From Bolinopsis microptera (Eukaryota > Ctenophora > Tentaculata > Lobata > Bolinopsidae), in the NCBI RefSeq assembly GCF_026151205.1, contig NC_087082.1, forward strand, positions 12,201,365 through 12,265,364: DNA of 64,000 bases, in the 5' to 3' direction. This document shows positions 44,605 to 58,500 of the stretch, piece by piece. Under the pieces are notes generated by a model. The model searched no databases. It was not told the DNA's origin and saw nothing but the letters and a program-made list of their open reading frames with translations. A program made the position numbers and the translations under genes. The stretch's first letter is position 1; each line of letters starts with the position of its first letter.

Positions 44605-46532
44605 TTTTTTGCTGTGCTGGGAAACTGAAAGTCTGAATTAGTAAAAACTTTTTTACAAACTTACAAAAAAAGTTGCTGAAATTTAATTTGATTTTGTTGA
44701 ACTGCGGAGGACATTGATCAATTTTATCCAACCCACCAATTTATATTGCTTATTAAAATTTGAAAAAGCAATGAACATCATGAAAAGGCAACTAAAACCA
44801 CAAAGTTTAAATAAGAGTATTGATAAACCAATAAGCAATTTAGCCTCTAACTTACGAAAAAATAATATATTTTCTTTTGGCAATGGCATCAATAAAGGAT
44901 TAAGGGGTTTAGGTATGTTTAAACAGTTGCAAATCGGTGATAGAAATAGATACAAGGTTGTTTATACACTGGGGTAGAAGTATGATAACAATCTCTAAAT
45001 TGTTGCTATCGTTGATCGTGTCATTGACCTCCGTGTCACGTGGTATGATAGTTGGGCGGCTCTTGAACTGGGGTTAAATTCTATTCCATTAAACAAACAA
45101 ACACTGAGCTGTCTTTTCCTTTTCCGGGAGCAATACTTACGGTCAATATCTTGAAGCACGTGCCCTTTGAGGTATAGTCACGTGACCATTTTGGTATGAA
45201 TTGTCTCGTGCATTTTTGATATTAGTTTTCACATCACCGCGTGTGTCTATTAAGTATTAATAAATAAACTCATGAGTTTCCCTGATCTAAATTCTTACTG
45301 TATGACTATGACCGCGCGTCGTGTAAGAAGCAAATAAAAAAGTTGTACAACAAATTATCAAGATATTTATTAGCTGGACGAAATTCAAGGGAGAGGAAAA
45401 TTATTCGTTATCAAAAACCCTGTAATTAGCCTATTTTAAATTGATCTAACCTACGTTTGTTGCAGCCCCTCATTCTTTACTTCCTTTTCATGGAACTGAA
45501 ATTTTTACGAGTGTGCTAAATCACTCTACAGTCGATCTTCGAGATTGTTCTAAAAGGGCCCCCGACGGTTGTATTTGTAACCAACTTCAATCGATGTATT
45601 TTTGGACGCTGATTCCGAATCACCCCCATGACATAGGGTTAAAATGCTCCCCTGACGAGATATTGGCGAAAAACTGTTTCGATCAAGTGATATGACCGTA
45701 TAACTAACTATAAAGAAGTTAGTCTAATTTCTCGTTAGGGTTAGGGTTTCAGCATATGTTTTTGTTAAGGATTGGGTTAGGGTTGGGATCAGATTAGAGG
45801 GTTAGGGCTTCGAAAAATCGTTCGGAACTAGCTAGAGAACGGGTTAAAAAAGTCACGTGACAGTCGAGTGTAGACTTAGAGTGATTAATCATCATCCAAA
45901 TTTTTAAGGAGCTTGAAAAATGGGTCACGGTGTAACATGTAAGAATCCTCCATCAACATTTTCAAGATGTATGATCAGATGATTTTATCATCGGCATCAT
46001 TTTGTGATCATACCAGATAGTATCAAAAATTGAGTATAAAATTGTTAAGATTTTAAACTAAAGTGTTCTTTTTAATTTTCTTACTTCTCACCCATTCAAA
46101 TTTGTGTTTGTTTAAAAGGATGATACCTCTTTGTTTACATTCTGTACATCTCACTTTACTGGGATACAGCCGAGTGAGTTAGATAGTTTAAACCCGGAAG
46201 TGAGGCTGCAGTGTGGTTATCGTGGTCATTTTTAGTGCTTTTCACGACAACTGCTTGTTTAAAGTTGGTCATGCTCATAGCCTAGCATCTGTCGTGTTGT
46301 AAAGTAACTGTTTGTGTGATTATTTTTAAATAATACAATACATCTATCATACAAGTCAAACATTTTTTGATTGATTAATTAGACGACGCGGTTCTATTCT
46401 GAAACTTTCATTTTAGACTATTGTGGTTAATTTGTGATTTTATTTTGGAAGATATAATATTCGAAAACTTACTCGAACTCACATTTCTCTTCAAGGTCTA
46501 TAGCACTAGAAGATTTAAAGTAATCCTCGAAG
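44605..46532. other. Intergenic, degenerate telomere-like stretch
   Basis: Between the divergent Ly6 copy 3 and the SOD-repeat gene. About 45735-45815 contains scattered GGGTTAGGG blocks in poor register, a possible decayed relative of the telomeric element at 24495. Open frames of up to 90 codons near 44700-44980 lack support. Confidence 0.5.
45037..45184. promoter_or_regulatory. CACGTG cluster upstream of Ly6 copy 3
   Basis: CACGTG occurs at 45037, 45157 and 45179 (the last as GTCACGTGAC), 433-580 bp upstream of the ATG at 44604. Another GTCACGTGAC is at about 45854. The placement is similar to that upstream of Ly6 copy 2. Confidence 0.45.
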
Positions 46533-49500
46533 ATGAAGCTGTTCATCTTTGCTGCTCTTTTGGGTAATGACTATTTCTAAACAGTTTCTTTATGTCGCGG
46601 TTTGTGTGGAAGTGAAAGTGAACACCTTGCTTCAAGCTTCATGAAATAGGTTATCCTAACCTTTGTCTCTCAGGCGTGACATTGGCATCTGATGCTGAAC
46701 TGAACGGTGTTGTTCACTTGACTCCAGATGGTAGTGTAGACATCTCGGGTACCATAAAGTTTGTTTTCGTAAGTTTACCATACAGTTTTTCACTGCTGAT
46801 TTCTTGCTGATATTTTTAAAATAGGTAAATTTAACAACACTGTTGATTATATTTTGATTGTTTAATTATCAATTACAGCGGAACACAAATAATTTGTTGA
46901 CATCGTGGTTAATTTCTCAGGGAGCGCAAGGACAGGCAGATGCAGGTAAAATATACGTAAACGTTGCAATCCCTGGGACTGTTGACTACACTATGAAGCT
47001 TCACGAATTCCTGACCGACTTCTCGTAAGCTAAAACCAGTTAAAATATTTTTAAAGCAAACATCATCGGTAAAACATCGACATTGGTAAATCTGCGCACC
47101 GTTATCATAGCCACAGAAAAGATGGCGTACCTTAATAGTTCCCAAAACCATTTGGGCTCTCTCGCCCAAATGTTCCGCATTCAAATTGATGGCAAATTAG
47201 ATTAAATTAATGACAAATTATATCTGTGGTAAATAAACAAATCTCCTGCCCAAATTTATGGTACTCAAATTTTCGGAACCAAGGTATTTAGATTTGCATC
47301 GTTTCAGTAAAAAAGATCCCGTGGATTACATCGGAGGAGTAATGACCGGTAACGTGGCCACTGCTGTCTCTAACTTAGGACTCATCAGGACCGCCAACAA
47401 AGGAGATAATGTTGCTGCTACTACCTTTACACCTTCTGGTAGGTGCAGATTGTGGGATCACGGCTTTGTCTTATATCTGAATGAAATTTTGAAATAGTTT
47501 AAACCGTACCGAGCACATAGGATCAAAGTTGTGCAAGTTTATTGAAAATTCTCTCTGAGGGTTGATTGGTAGAAGGGTTCTAAATATGAATATTGAACCA
47601 GGGAGACAACATTTCATAGTCAGCGAGGGGGGTATAAATCATATACTCATAACATATAGGTCGTGACAAGGTTTAACGTTGTTTCATCACAAGCTCACAA
47701 ATACTCGAGATAATGTATCCTGGATATAATATTAAATTAATTGTATGAGATTACAATGATAATATCGCACCTCACCCCCGCAGAAACTCATGTTGTTGGG
47801 AGAACTATTGCACTTTACGACACCGTCAATGACCGGATCGTAGCTTGTTTTCCTATATTGGCCGATGCTACCAGCACTTACTACAGGTTACATTGTTAAT
47901 TAATATATTTATGAATCTCTTGAAGTTGCTAAGTCCTACATTAATATAGTTGGTTATCTTTGTGGTGATGCTAACGATGATATTATTATTATTATTATAA
48001 AACAGGATCTTACCGACAAAAATGATTCTTAAAAATACCTTAATGCGGTAAACTGTACCCTTGAAAAAGATTTTCCCAACATCTGTTGCATGCAGCTATA
48101 TCTCTAATTTCGTTCAATTCATGTAAGTTGTCCATTTGCAAATTTCTACTACTTAAATCACTTCTTAAAACCGATAACAAGTTCATTCTAGGTCTCCCCA
48201 ATCTACCAGTGAATAAATTATCTGATTCAATAGCAAAAGAGAGAGCCGTTTGGGCTGGGGTGTTCTCCATACTCCTGAGAATGTGTCCAAACATCTTCCA
48301 CAGCTGGTGTTCAATACGCTTGGATAACTTTTCAACTTTGCACCTTTCATACAATGCTTTGCATGTTGCTTATCATACCTTTAGGCCATTTGATGTTTAA
48401 AATGGACCTGAGGTGTCTACGATGGAGTGTGTCCATTTTCTCCATGGTTGCTTTCTTAGGACTCCAACTATTTGAGTTGTAAATCAATACAGATACAACT
48501 TGAGCATCATATAACCTCAGCTTTCTTTCAAGGGAAATTTTCTTACCGGACAACCATACTTTTCCAAAGTTTTTAAAAGCAATCTCAGCTAGGATTCTCC
48601 TTCTTTGAATGTCCTTCTCAGTACAGAGTAAGGAACCTAGTGACTTGTTACTTCGCCATGGTTCATTATTAGCTAATGGCTGAACGATGATATTGATATG
48701 ATAACTACCTTGTACGAGACATATTTATGTTCGACATAATTCCGGTGACCTAGATGATTTGGGAACGAAAATATGGGAATTTTCACCGAAAACTGCCACA
48801 TTTCGTGCCCCAAATAAAATCATGGTATTTGGGGATTTTTTCACCTCCTTATTTTACAAAAATGAAACCCAATATTTGAGAAAATGAAATACAAAAATCT
48901 TTTCTGATGAGCTGTTCCATCTTCTAAACAATTTCTCCGAAGCCTTTGAAAGTTAGCCACAATTTAACTTATGAGGGTAAAGTATACCAACAGTGTTTGT
49001 TATCTCCCACTAATCCCGAAAATTTTACCGCTGTGGCCAATAAAGTAGTTACAGAGGTTGCTTATTTTTAAGGGAACGTGTCCAAAATCATTTTTAAAGC
49101 AAATAATAATCGAATACTAGTGTTCATCAATTGTTTGATGAATCATATTTATAACTTACTATATTGATAAGTTGATAGTAAATCGAAAAAGTCATAATTA
49201 GGGAAAATACGTGAAACACCACCAACTTAGATAGAAGATGTTGATCAAACCAAGGGCAGATACGAATTTGCTCTGCTATTGATACAAGCGACGTAGCATG
49301 TACCGGTACGTAGTATGTATATGTATGTAATATGTATTGCGTGGTACGTACATGTATTACTTTAAAAGCAGTACATTATTTTTAATCACAGGTCCAAGAT
49401 CATGGAGAAGGAAGGTATAAACGGCGAAGTGACTATGATCAGGAGCAAACTTGCAGCCCCAAACTCTGGATACAGACTATCATCAAATCTTAACCTCTTA

Positions 49501-52500
49501 GAACCTGGTCTTGATGCACATCTTCATAGTATCCAGGTAGAGCGAATATTTTGTAACTATTAAGTCTCATAAGACACAGTTAACTTATATTTGATAATAA
49601 TATTGTTATCATAAAAAACGCTTACTTACATGGAGAACATATTTTAAGGACACTTGAATCTGGAATAAAAAAGCTAAGGATTGACTTGTTTCAGATAGGA
49701 ACCCAGGCGATAACTGTACAACAAAGCTGTACAGAAACTGGAAACAATTTCTTCGATATTCACACGTGGGGAAACACCAGCCCTGGCACCGCAATAAAAG
49801 AATACTACTCCAACACCGGCAACGGAGATATCCTGGGGACTACTGGAGCAGTCCCACAGTCTCTCCTTGTCAAGGAAAACTACCCGGTTTTCGCGGGGAG
49901 GAGCAACAGACAAGCAACTTGTAACCCTGTGTACCAGATCAAGAGCAAATCTGCCACTGCTCACTTTAACCAGGTATTTATTTCCAGTGGAAGAGCATGA
50001 TTCATTCCCTCTGTTGGTGGAACATTTTTATTGTGTTTAAAGAGTAAATATCTTGTTTTTATCACCTACCTGGGCAGTGGGCACTTTTTTATATTCATCT
50101 GATCGTGAGGGAAATGATTAAATGAATCCTCCCATGCTAATTTCTGCACCTGATAGAGGCTGTGGTATCATGCAAATCCTTTTACTATTGGTTGAAGAGG
50201 TTTTGATAGCTCTCAGTTCTGATATAAGACGCACAAAATAAAAAATTTTAGGACTACAAGAGCGAAAAGTAAGGACATTGGATAGAAACAAAAAAGAATC
50301 GATTCGTGGAAGTGCCTAAATTAAGGCAACCTAAGTAGTAACACTCGTAAATTCCATAATTATATTTCAGGAAGGCAGTGAGTTCTCAGTGAGCTTCGAG
50401 CAAGAATCTCCCTTCCACCCAGTAGAGATCACAGTATCCGGAATGCCGGCTGCTATCAACACTCTTACTGTCTCTAAAACCGTCGTCAGTAAGTTAAAAA
50501 ACAGTGATCCAGAGTGATTAGTTTGCTTCATAAACTGATAGCACCATGATATCTAAACAACTATATTAGGAATTTATATTATTTGTGGCCCGATTGTCCT
50601 GCATTCGAAGGCGTTGTTCGAACCTTCATCATGGTGTGCCAAGTATAAACACGAACCTGTTTATCAAGCACGGATGATAAATTTTATCATTGATGGCACA
50701 TAATTGAAGAGAGATTTATCAATACATGATGATACCTTGTCCCCACCAGGTGACTACGCAAGACCAAGATACGAGGCTCAGTACACGAGTGTCAGCACCG
50801 CCTGCGCACTACTCTGGGACAAGAGGGAGACCCGGGTTGATACGGAGGCGCTCATCAAGGCTAACTATGGTTGGTTTTAATTTAACTGTATAAAGTTCAC
50901 CTACATGAAAGTTTCAGCTGTTAAGTTTATATAACTTTATAACTTTGTAACTTTATAACTTTATATAATATATATTTAAGTTAATAACTTTATTGGTCTT
51001 TTTTGAAGTTTTTTTAGCATAGTGTGTGGACAAATTATTAATTATGAAATATTCATATTCAACTTCTTGTCATCTGGCGACAAATTATGACTTTATAAAG
51101 ACCAATAAAAAACCAATTACGACATCGAGAAAAAAAACATTTAGACAGTTTAGACTGCCGTGTGAATTCTAACTCCCTTTTACCATCGCAGCTACCAACC
51201 AGATCACAATGTACGGACCTAAGAGCATCCTAGGGAAAGCTTTCCTCTTCAAGGTTGGTGATGTGAGCTACTGTGCTGACATCAAGAACGATAATACTGT
51301 TATCAGAGAGATTGCTGACTTCCACGGACTAGTCGGAGGTAGTCTTTTTTCTTTTTGTCAAAAACATCCGCATACTTTACCCGCCGTCGGATGTTTTATT
51401 AATTGATTTTCCTCATATTATTGGTTGTTGATATGAGCGGGATATAAATGCAATATTTCATTTCATTAATAATATCAGCGACACCAGGTTTTTGATCTGT
51501 CATCTGGAATTCCTGCCGATAATATCTGCCATAGCTATACAATATACGATTAACAATATTAATTAATCCATTACCTGAATAGACTATTTACTTACTTAAT
51601 TTTGAGCGATTTTCTATCGAAATCAGCCGTTTTATATATTCCACCAAACTGTATGGTCGAGCATGATCAAGTATACTAATACCCTAAAAACAGACCAATC
51701 TTGAGCCTTGACATCTTATTCAGCTGACTCATTTTAACTTCCTATCTCAATCTCTTGGTATCTCACCGTATTCCCACAGGAAACGTAATCCTGGAACAAG
51801 ACGCTAATAACAGATGGGACGATGTCACTGTTTACAACAGTCTGTATTCAGATACAGAACGAGCTGTTGCTCTGTACCTCACAACAACAAAAGGAAATGA
51901 GGACAACACACTTGTAAACAGGTAAAGAGAGTTTAACTTACAGTACTTACTAATTTTCGAATATGTTAATTGTTTAACTTACAAAACTTCAGATGTTTCG
52001 CATATATCCATTTGCCTTACTGGTTCACAGGATTTATCGGAGTAGTCTAATGTGAATTTAAGTAGCCTTACGTTGGCACCGAAGCCTCTCCCTTTTTACC
52101 AAATGAACACAGCTGATTATAAAATACATTAGCTCTTACATTTCTGTAAGAGCTAATTCTTTCTGTGGGGCTACCTGAAGGGCAAAGTGTATATAAATAA
52201 GCCTAGGACCATTCCCGAGCTCAAACGGTCCGTTGAAGAGGAGATTAGAGCCATACCAGCATTCATTTGTAATGGCGTAATATCCAACTTCTGTAAGAGG
52301 ATTAGTGTTTGCATCAGCCGCAAGGGGAAGCACTTGGAGCATGTGCTGAAGTGAATTGTAACCATCTTGATCTATTAGTATTGTAAAGTAATCTCCCAAC
52401 CTTTTTGTAACTGAATATGTTTGTTTTATGGAAATGGGAAGAGTTTCGAACTGGATAGTCTTTTTTGGGGAACCCTGTACCAGTCCCGGGGCCCCTGTGT

Positions 52501-55500
52501 ATTATACGTACGCAGTACACACGCTTAATTCTTACCAGCTTATCCTCTAACTCATCCCTCAATCAATCTCAGATGTCCCTCTCCCTCTTCATGGAACCCT
52601 TTCTACGCTTACAACGTTGGTGGTGATCTAGGCGTCAACTCAGTCTGTACCAGCCCCGATTATTACTACAACTGTCCCCGGGGTTACACTCAGACTAGAA
52701 TGGGGCTCCTTGAAGTTCAGAAGCTGCTTACTGGAGAAGTCAAGTGAGTCGACCCATCAGTTCACATACCATTCAACCTACCAGCGATTAGAATAACAAC
52801 CAAAGTGGTACATTTTAAGTTAACTATATCACCTTTGTTTACTGTAACCATGGTCACCATCACAGGTTCACCCAAGTGCTGCACGACCCCTTTCTCCAGA
52901 TGTCAGGAGATCCCAATACCATCATACCCAGTAACATTGTCCTAACATACACCACATCTGGCAGTGTAACTAGGAACAACCTCGACTGTGCCGCACTTAA
53001 GGTAAGTGTCATGGAAGGTGCTAGCTTTTTCAATAGTGGGTATGCTCCACTTGGTTTTAGATTACACGGTACACCTTGGCAATCTGCCCTACTGATTAAA
53101 TGATTCAGTTTTCGCGTAACTGTAATTAAATTGGACCTATATTTTTATTTGAAATTGAATTACACAAAAGGCTCGATATTTAGAGAGAAATATTATTTAA
53201 GCCATTTTAAGAAGTATGAAAAATGTTTTCGTGAGGTGACATATGGATCGTAGGGGGCTTTTGACACAATATTACCAATTAATACCACAAACTTTCAGCA
53301 AAAAAAGATATAGCATTGTTTAGAATAACAAGAAAATTGTCCTAAATATATATTAATTAATCAATATCACCAATCCTCGTGATCGTCAACCGAGCTTCTT
53401 TCGAATATCCTTAGATATAGTTGTGACAGCAAGTTTCTCTATAATATTGGTAGTCTTCAATTTGATAGCCTAAATGCACCACTTACATGTAGCTTTAACT
53501 TTATAGTTCATATAAGTAAATAGGGTACCGACTACCGCTCCTTCTTCAACTTGGTAGTTGTTATCAAGAAATAACTAACGGGAAAACCAGTCAGTTTTTA
53601 AGTGAAACGAGGCTTGTGCCAACCTCTCAATGTAACAACAAATGTTCTTATTTACAATCCAGTTTGTACAGCTATCACCTCAGGATCAGCACTGTTCTGA
53701 AACACTGTTGTTTTTGCAGCACCTTGTTGGGTTACATTAGTTGAAGGTCTTTGTACTTCTCTGTTCAGCCTCAGTATTCTTCTGGTCGCTGCGATAGTGA
53801 ATTCCCTCAGAGGAGGTAGTCTCCAAAAGTAAAGAATGGGATTAGCTGCCGAGTTAACAGTTATAAGCAGAGTGGTAGTGGCGTTGGAGTAGTAGTATTG
53901 TGTATCAAACTGGTACACACCATAGTACCACTCCATATTGCCCGTGTGCCAGCAACATGTTAGTAAGAATATATTAACTGCAAGTGGAATATTGCACGCC
54001 CCATAAAGCAGAGCGAATAGTAAAATGGTAACTGTCGCTCTGTTTCGGGAGCGTTGCAAGTCTCTTTGTTGCATTTCCTCACTGCCTTGAGTCAGTAAAA
54101 CAGCTGATAAAACACAGCTCACTACCACTACAAATGCAGGTGCAACGTAGACTAAGAGTCTAAAGATTTCAAAGGCAAGAAGTACGCCTTGGTCAGCCGT
54201 CTGTGTAAACATTAATTCAACTCGGGCGTACCAAGGGAGAAACGCTAATTTAGCACCTTCTAGCGTCTGGGCTCTTATCGACACAACTAACGTAGACCCT
54301 ACGTACAATACAACAGCAAAAACCAGATATTTTACTTTTTGTTGTGTGAAAGGACTGAGCAGACATATTGTTCTGGTCACACTCAAACAAATGACAAGAA
54401 AGATACTTAATGCCAGTGCTGTGTCCCATAGGTAAAAGAAAACTCCACAACCGATTTCATTTCCGAACAAGAGACCTGGCTGTCTTTCCGACCAGTATGA
54501 TAATCCTATGGGTAGTATCAATATGCTTATCAGCACATCATTAACCGCTATCATCGTGTAGATAACAGTCGAAATTTCTTTTCTTTTCGTTTTGAAGTAC
54601 AGAAAACTGACAATGTTTCCCAATGTCCCGATAAGAAAACATGAGCAGCAGATAAAAGCGTACGTTACATCTGCAGCACGGTTGAAGATTGAACCCCAAT
54701 CGGTTCAGTCCAAGCTGCTGTCGAAACGAAGGCTGTTGAGTTTTCCATCCTGTATAAAATATGGGAGTGTTACGACTGTTACTGTCACTACATAGAAAGA
54801 TCGTCAAGTGATCATTCAAATAACGTTACTTGTACGACTTTGACTCACGCTTACACTCACTGTGGCTTACAAGATGGAGCTTCGAGTTACGAGTGAATCA
54901 GGGGCTTTCATTTCTAGGCAATGTCAACACTTACTACAAAATCAGAGGCCCAGTTTAGACTGTGAAAGGTAACAGACATTAACACAAAGCATTCTCTTCC
55001 CCAAGCCATTAGTTTTGAATAGCAGAGTGAGTGTAGGATAATCCTACTTTCATCGTAAAAGAGAAGTGTTCTTAAAGATTGTACTAATTCTCTTTCTGCT
55101 GAACTTGAACTATGAGCAATTCTATTGTGTCCTGTATGTGCTGAACTAAAATCTTGAGGTCTAGGGGTGCTTGGTCTCCTTTGTGCCCCCCCCCCCCCCT
55201 ATGATAAGCTATGGGGGGGGGACTATCAAAGTTTATCTCTCAATAATTGGATCATTATACCCAATTATAAGATCGTCGTAACACTTAAAAGAGATTATAT
55301 AGTGTCATGGCGATATTGTGGGAGTGTTACAACTGTTACTGTCACAACATAGAAATATCATTAAGTGATCATTAAAATCATACGACTACTACGACCCTGC
55401 TTACACTGACTGTGGGCCAAGTTGAGATACGTTTGAATTGAAGGCTTATACAAGAAGTCTTGCAAAGTAGAGTATAATTGTATTTATTTATTTAACAATT

Positions 55501-58500
55501 TTGTGTCGAAGTAGAGTTATATAGTTTATCACTGTACTGTACTATAAGACATATTTTCTCAATATTAATGCTAGTTAAATGTTCTTTCTGCTCAACTCGA
55601 AATATAAGCAAGTCTGTTGTCACCTTTGTGTGTTCAGTTACAATCTGGATCTCCAGGGTTGTTCTTGACGTCCTCGGTCTTTGTCCACTTTTATGGCGGT
55701 ATGTTAAACAGAAAGAGGGGACTATCGGAGTTTCTCTTCATTAAGTTTACTAGATAAATACAAAAAAGGAAAAATTTTCTTTTCTTTGAAAAAGGGCAGT
55801 TTTTTAATTACTTTGAAGATGTTAATTTTATTTTAAAAAACGTATTTTCTTTCAGAAAGTTGGAGGTATGACTGCTGAGGCGATTATCTCCGAATACGAC
55901 ACAGATACCAAGAAAAGCTTGTTTGATACTGGTACGGAGTTGTATTTAGCGCACTTTTCTGTGACCTAAACTTTTGCTGTTTGTTTATCAGAAATAAAAA
56001 TACTCACTGCAAATGTACATGGTGGGCGAGTTTCGAATACAAAAGTAATGATATCATGATACTTGGCTTTTACTTTTGTAATTGAATCTTCCTCGCCCAC
56101 CATGTACAATTACATTGAGCTGATAATTAATACTTTGTCTGAACACGTATGTCACGCTCTTTGTGCAAGGCTGGCATCATGATTAATACTTTAATAATAA
56201 CACGAGTAAGTAAACTACTGACATTATAACATTTCAGATGGATCGGTAAAATTCTCGTATGATGATAGCAGTAACAGTATGACGTGGACTGCAGCTTTCT
56301 CTTCAATCCTCGGAGCTACAACTTCTCTTACTCTTAACGAGAAACGTGTCGCTACTAGTGAGAGGTTAGCGGGTTTTAGCGAGTATTTAGCGGGTATTTA
56401 CTTTTAGAGGGTATTTAGCGGTTTTCTTTTGCGGGTATATTAGCGGGTATTTAGTGGGTATTTAGTGGGTATTTAGTGGGTATTTAGCGGGTTTTTAGCG
56501 GGTATTTAGCGGGTATTTAGAGATCATGTAATAACTTATTAAATAAGTAATTGTTCAATTTAATATTTTAAACGGCCACGTGACCTGGTTTAATGTTTTG
56601 TCTCGCCAGTTGTCTGTCTCCTCACACCACGCACATTCTTGCTTTACTCTGATGAAACTTAAAAGTATAAGTAGTGCCATAAAATAAGAAGGCTTCTTAA
56701 TTTGGCACTTCTTGCTGTTTTCCTAGTACCAAAACTACAATTCCTCCTCACATCTTTCTTCCTCAGTGGTTACCCCTTCTTAGCATGTAGTGAAGAGGTC
56801 CTTGGAAACGTGCTCAACTTTAACAACGCTGAAGGAAGTAAGTTCAAATTCACTTGGTGGGCTTATAGTTATAAACGTTTCCACGCACACATGTGTCCGG
56901 CCGACGGATTGCATAAAAAATGGCGAACGCGAATTTTAAATTTATTAATTACAATACAATTTCACTAGATTTTAAAATGTTTATATCGTTATCTTACCCA
57001 CTCTGCAGGTGATGCTCCTAGCGGAAACCTCAGTGCAATTGACGATATGTTCAAGGGTAACGCTAAAACAATCAGTCAGTCCAGTAAAACCGCTCAATAC
57101 GACTTCTTCAGTCCTTCCTATTCTCCAATGTACAGGTAAATAAAAAAGGGTAACGGCCTCGTTTCACACAGACTTTAATTAGATCGTCATTTAACCAATG
57201 AACTTTTAGCTCGTCTACTCAACTTTTACGGATGATACTCTTAAAATGTTAATACGTGTTTCAATAAATATCAAATATCAGACCTAGCGATGAGACGCGT
57301 GGGTTTGTACTTGCAGGTTGTACCTAAACCTACAAGCTCGACTGGGAACTCGAGGATCTTTATAGTATTATAGTCGTATTTCTTAAATGACTGTAATATT
57401 GTTAATGGTAAACTCTACGATCCTGTCCCCCAGTTCTATCCGTCTGGGTTACGGTAACAATGACGAGCCGTACTCGTGCGCCAACATGAACCCCGTTTTG
57501 AGTACAGGGAAGTCTGAGAAGCACCTCTACGCTCTTTTTTACAAACAACCTTCTCACGGCAAAGTTTCGGGGGAGATAAAATTCGTAAGTGATCGTTTGT
57601 ATTATAGCAGGTTAGCTTGCGCTTGATTTGATGGTTCGGTTTACATTTTCAGAGTTTGATATTTAGACTTAATGAATAGTATAGGTAATTTTGTACAGCT
57701 TTTAATCCAAGTAAAGAAATCTTCAAATCGGAAACATTATTTCAGAGACAAGTAACAGTTAAAACAGATACTGGAACATTCTACTACCCCACCAACTTAG
57801 AGATCAACCTTGGTCACTGGCATCACCCCAAAATGATGACCGACAGTCATCGAATCTACATTACCAAATACGACAGGTTGATTTATAGACTTATATTTGC
57901 CTCATTTCAAATTCAATTTCACACAAGTGTACTGATTTTAATGATGCAAATCATGGGCATCCATTATACATAGCTATAAGCTGACCCAAGTCCCACTTTC
58001 AAGTTGAAAAGCTTTGGGCACAAGCAGCTGTCCCGCGGCGGAGTGCCCAGAGCTAAGTATTGGGACAGTAACAGTTACAACAGTTACAACAGTTACAACA
58101 GTTGCAACAGTTACAACAGTTGCAACAGTTACAACAGTTACAACAGTCAACTGATTTTAATATCATTATTGTCATCCAATTCCATACCATCATCGGACGC
58201 GTGACACTCACACACGTGAAATATGATCTAAGTCAACTGCAACGGACTGTGCGAGTGTAGTTTGTCTATGGATTGTTTTTTACTCATCGTTTTGTTTCAG
58301 CTGTTCTGATTTCCCGAATGGCTCAATCCGACCATCTGAAGATATTTACAACCCATACTCTGTGCCAGTGGTGAGATAATTTAACAAAATACGCGTCTAG
58401 CCGTCTACCTAGTATACCAGCAGGTTGATAGCAGAATAGTAAACCAATTTTAGTTTAATTTAAGCTATGAGACTGTACTCCGTCCAATAAAATAAGTTTA

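Noticed and set aside
45720-45815. Second telomeric element
   Set aside because: GGGTTAGGG blocks are few and out of register, and I could not find the inverted ends seen at 24495.
58004-58204. Asn-Ser-Tyr repeat open frame after exon 19
   Set aside because: It is the 9-bp microsatellite in intron 19; exons 19 and 20 join in phase without it.
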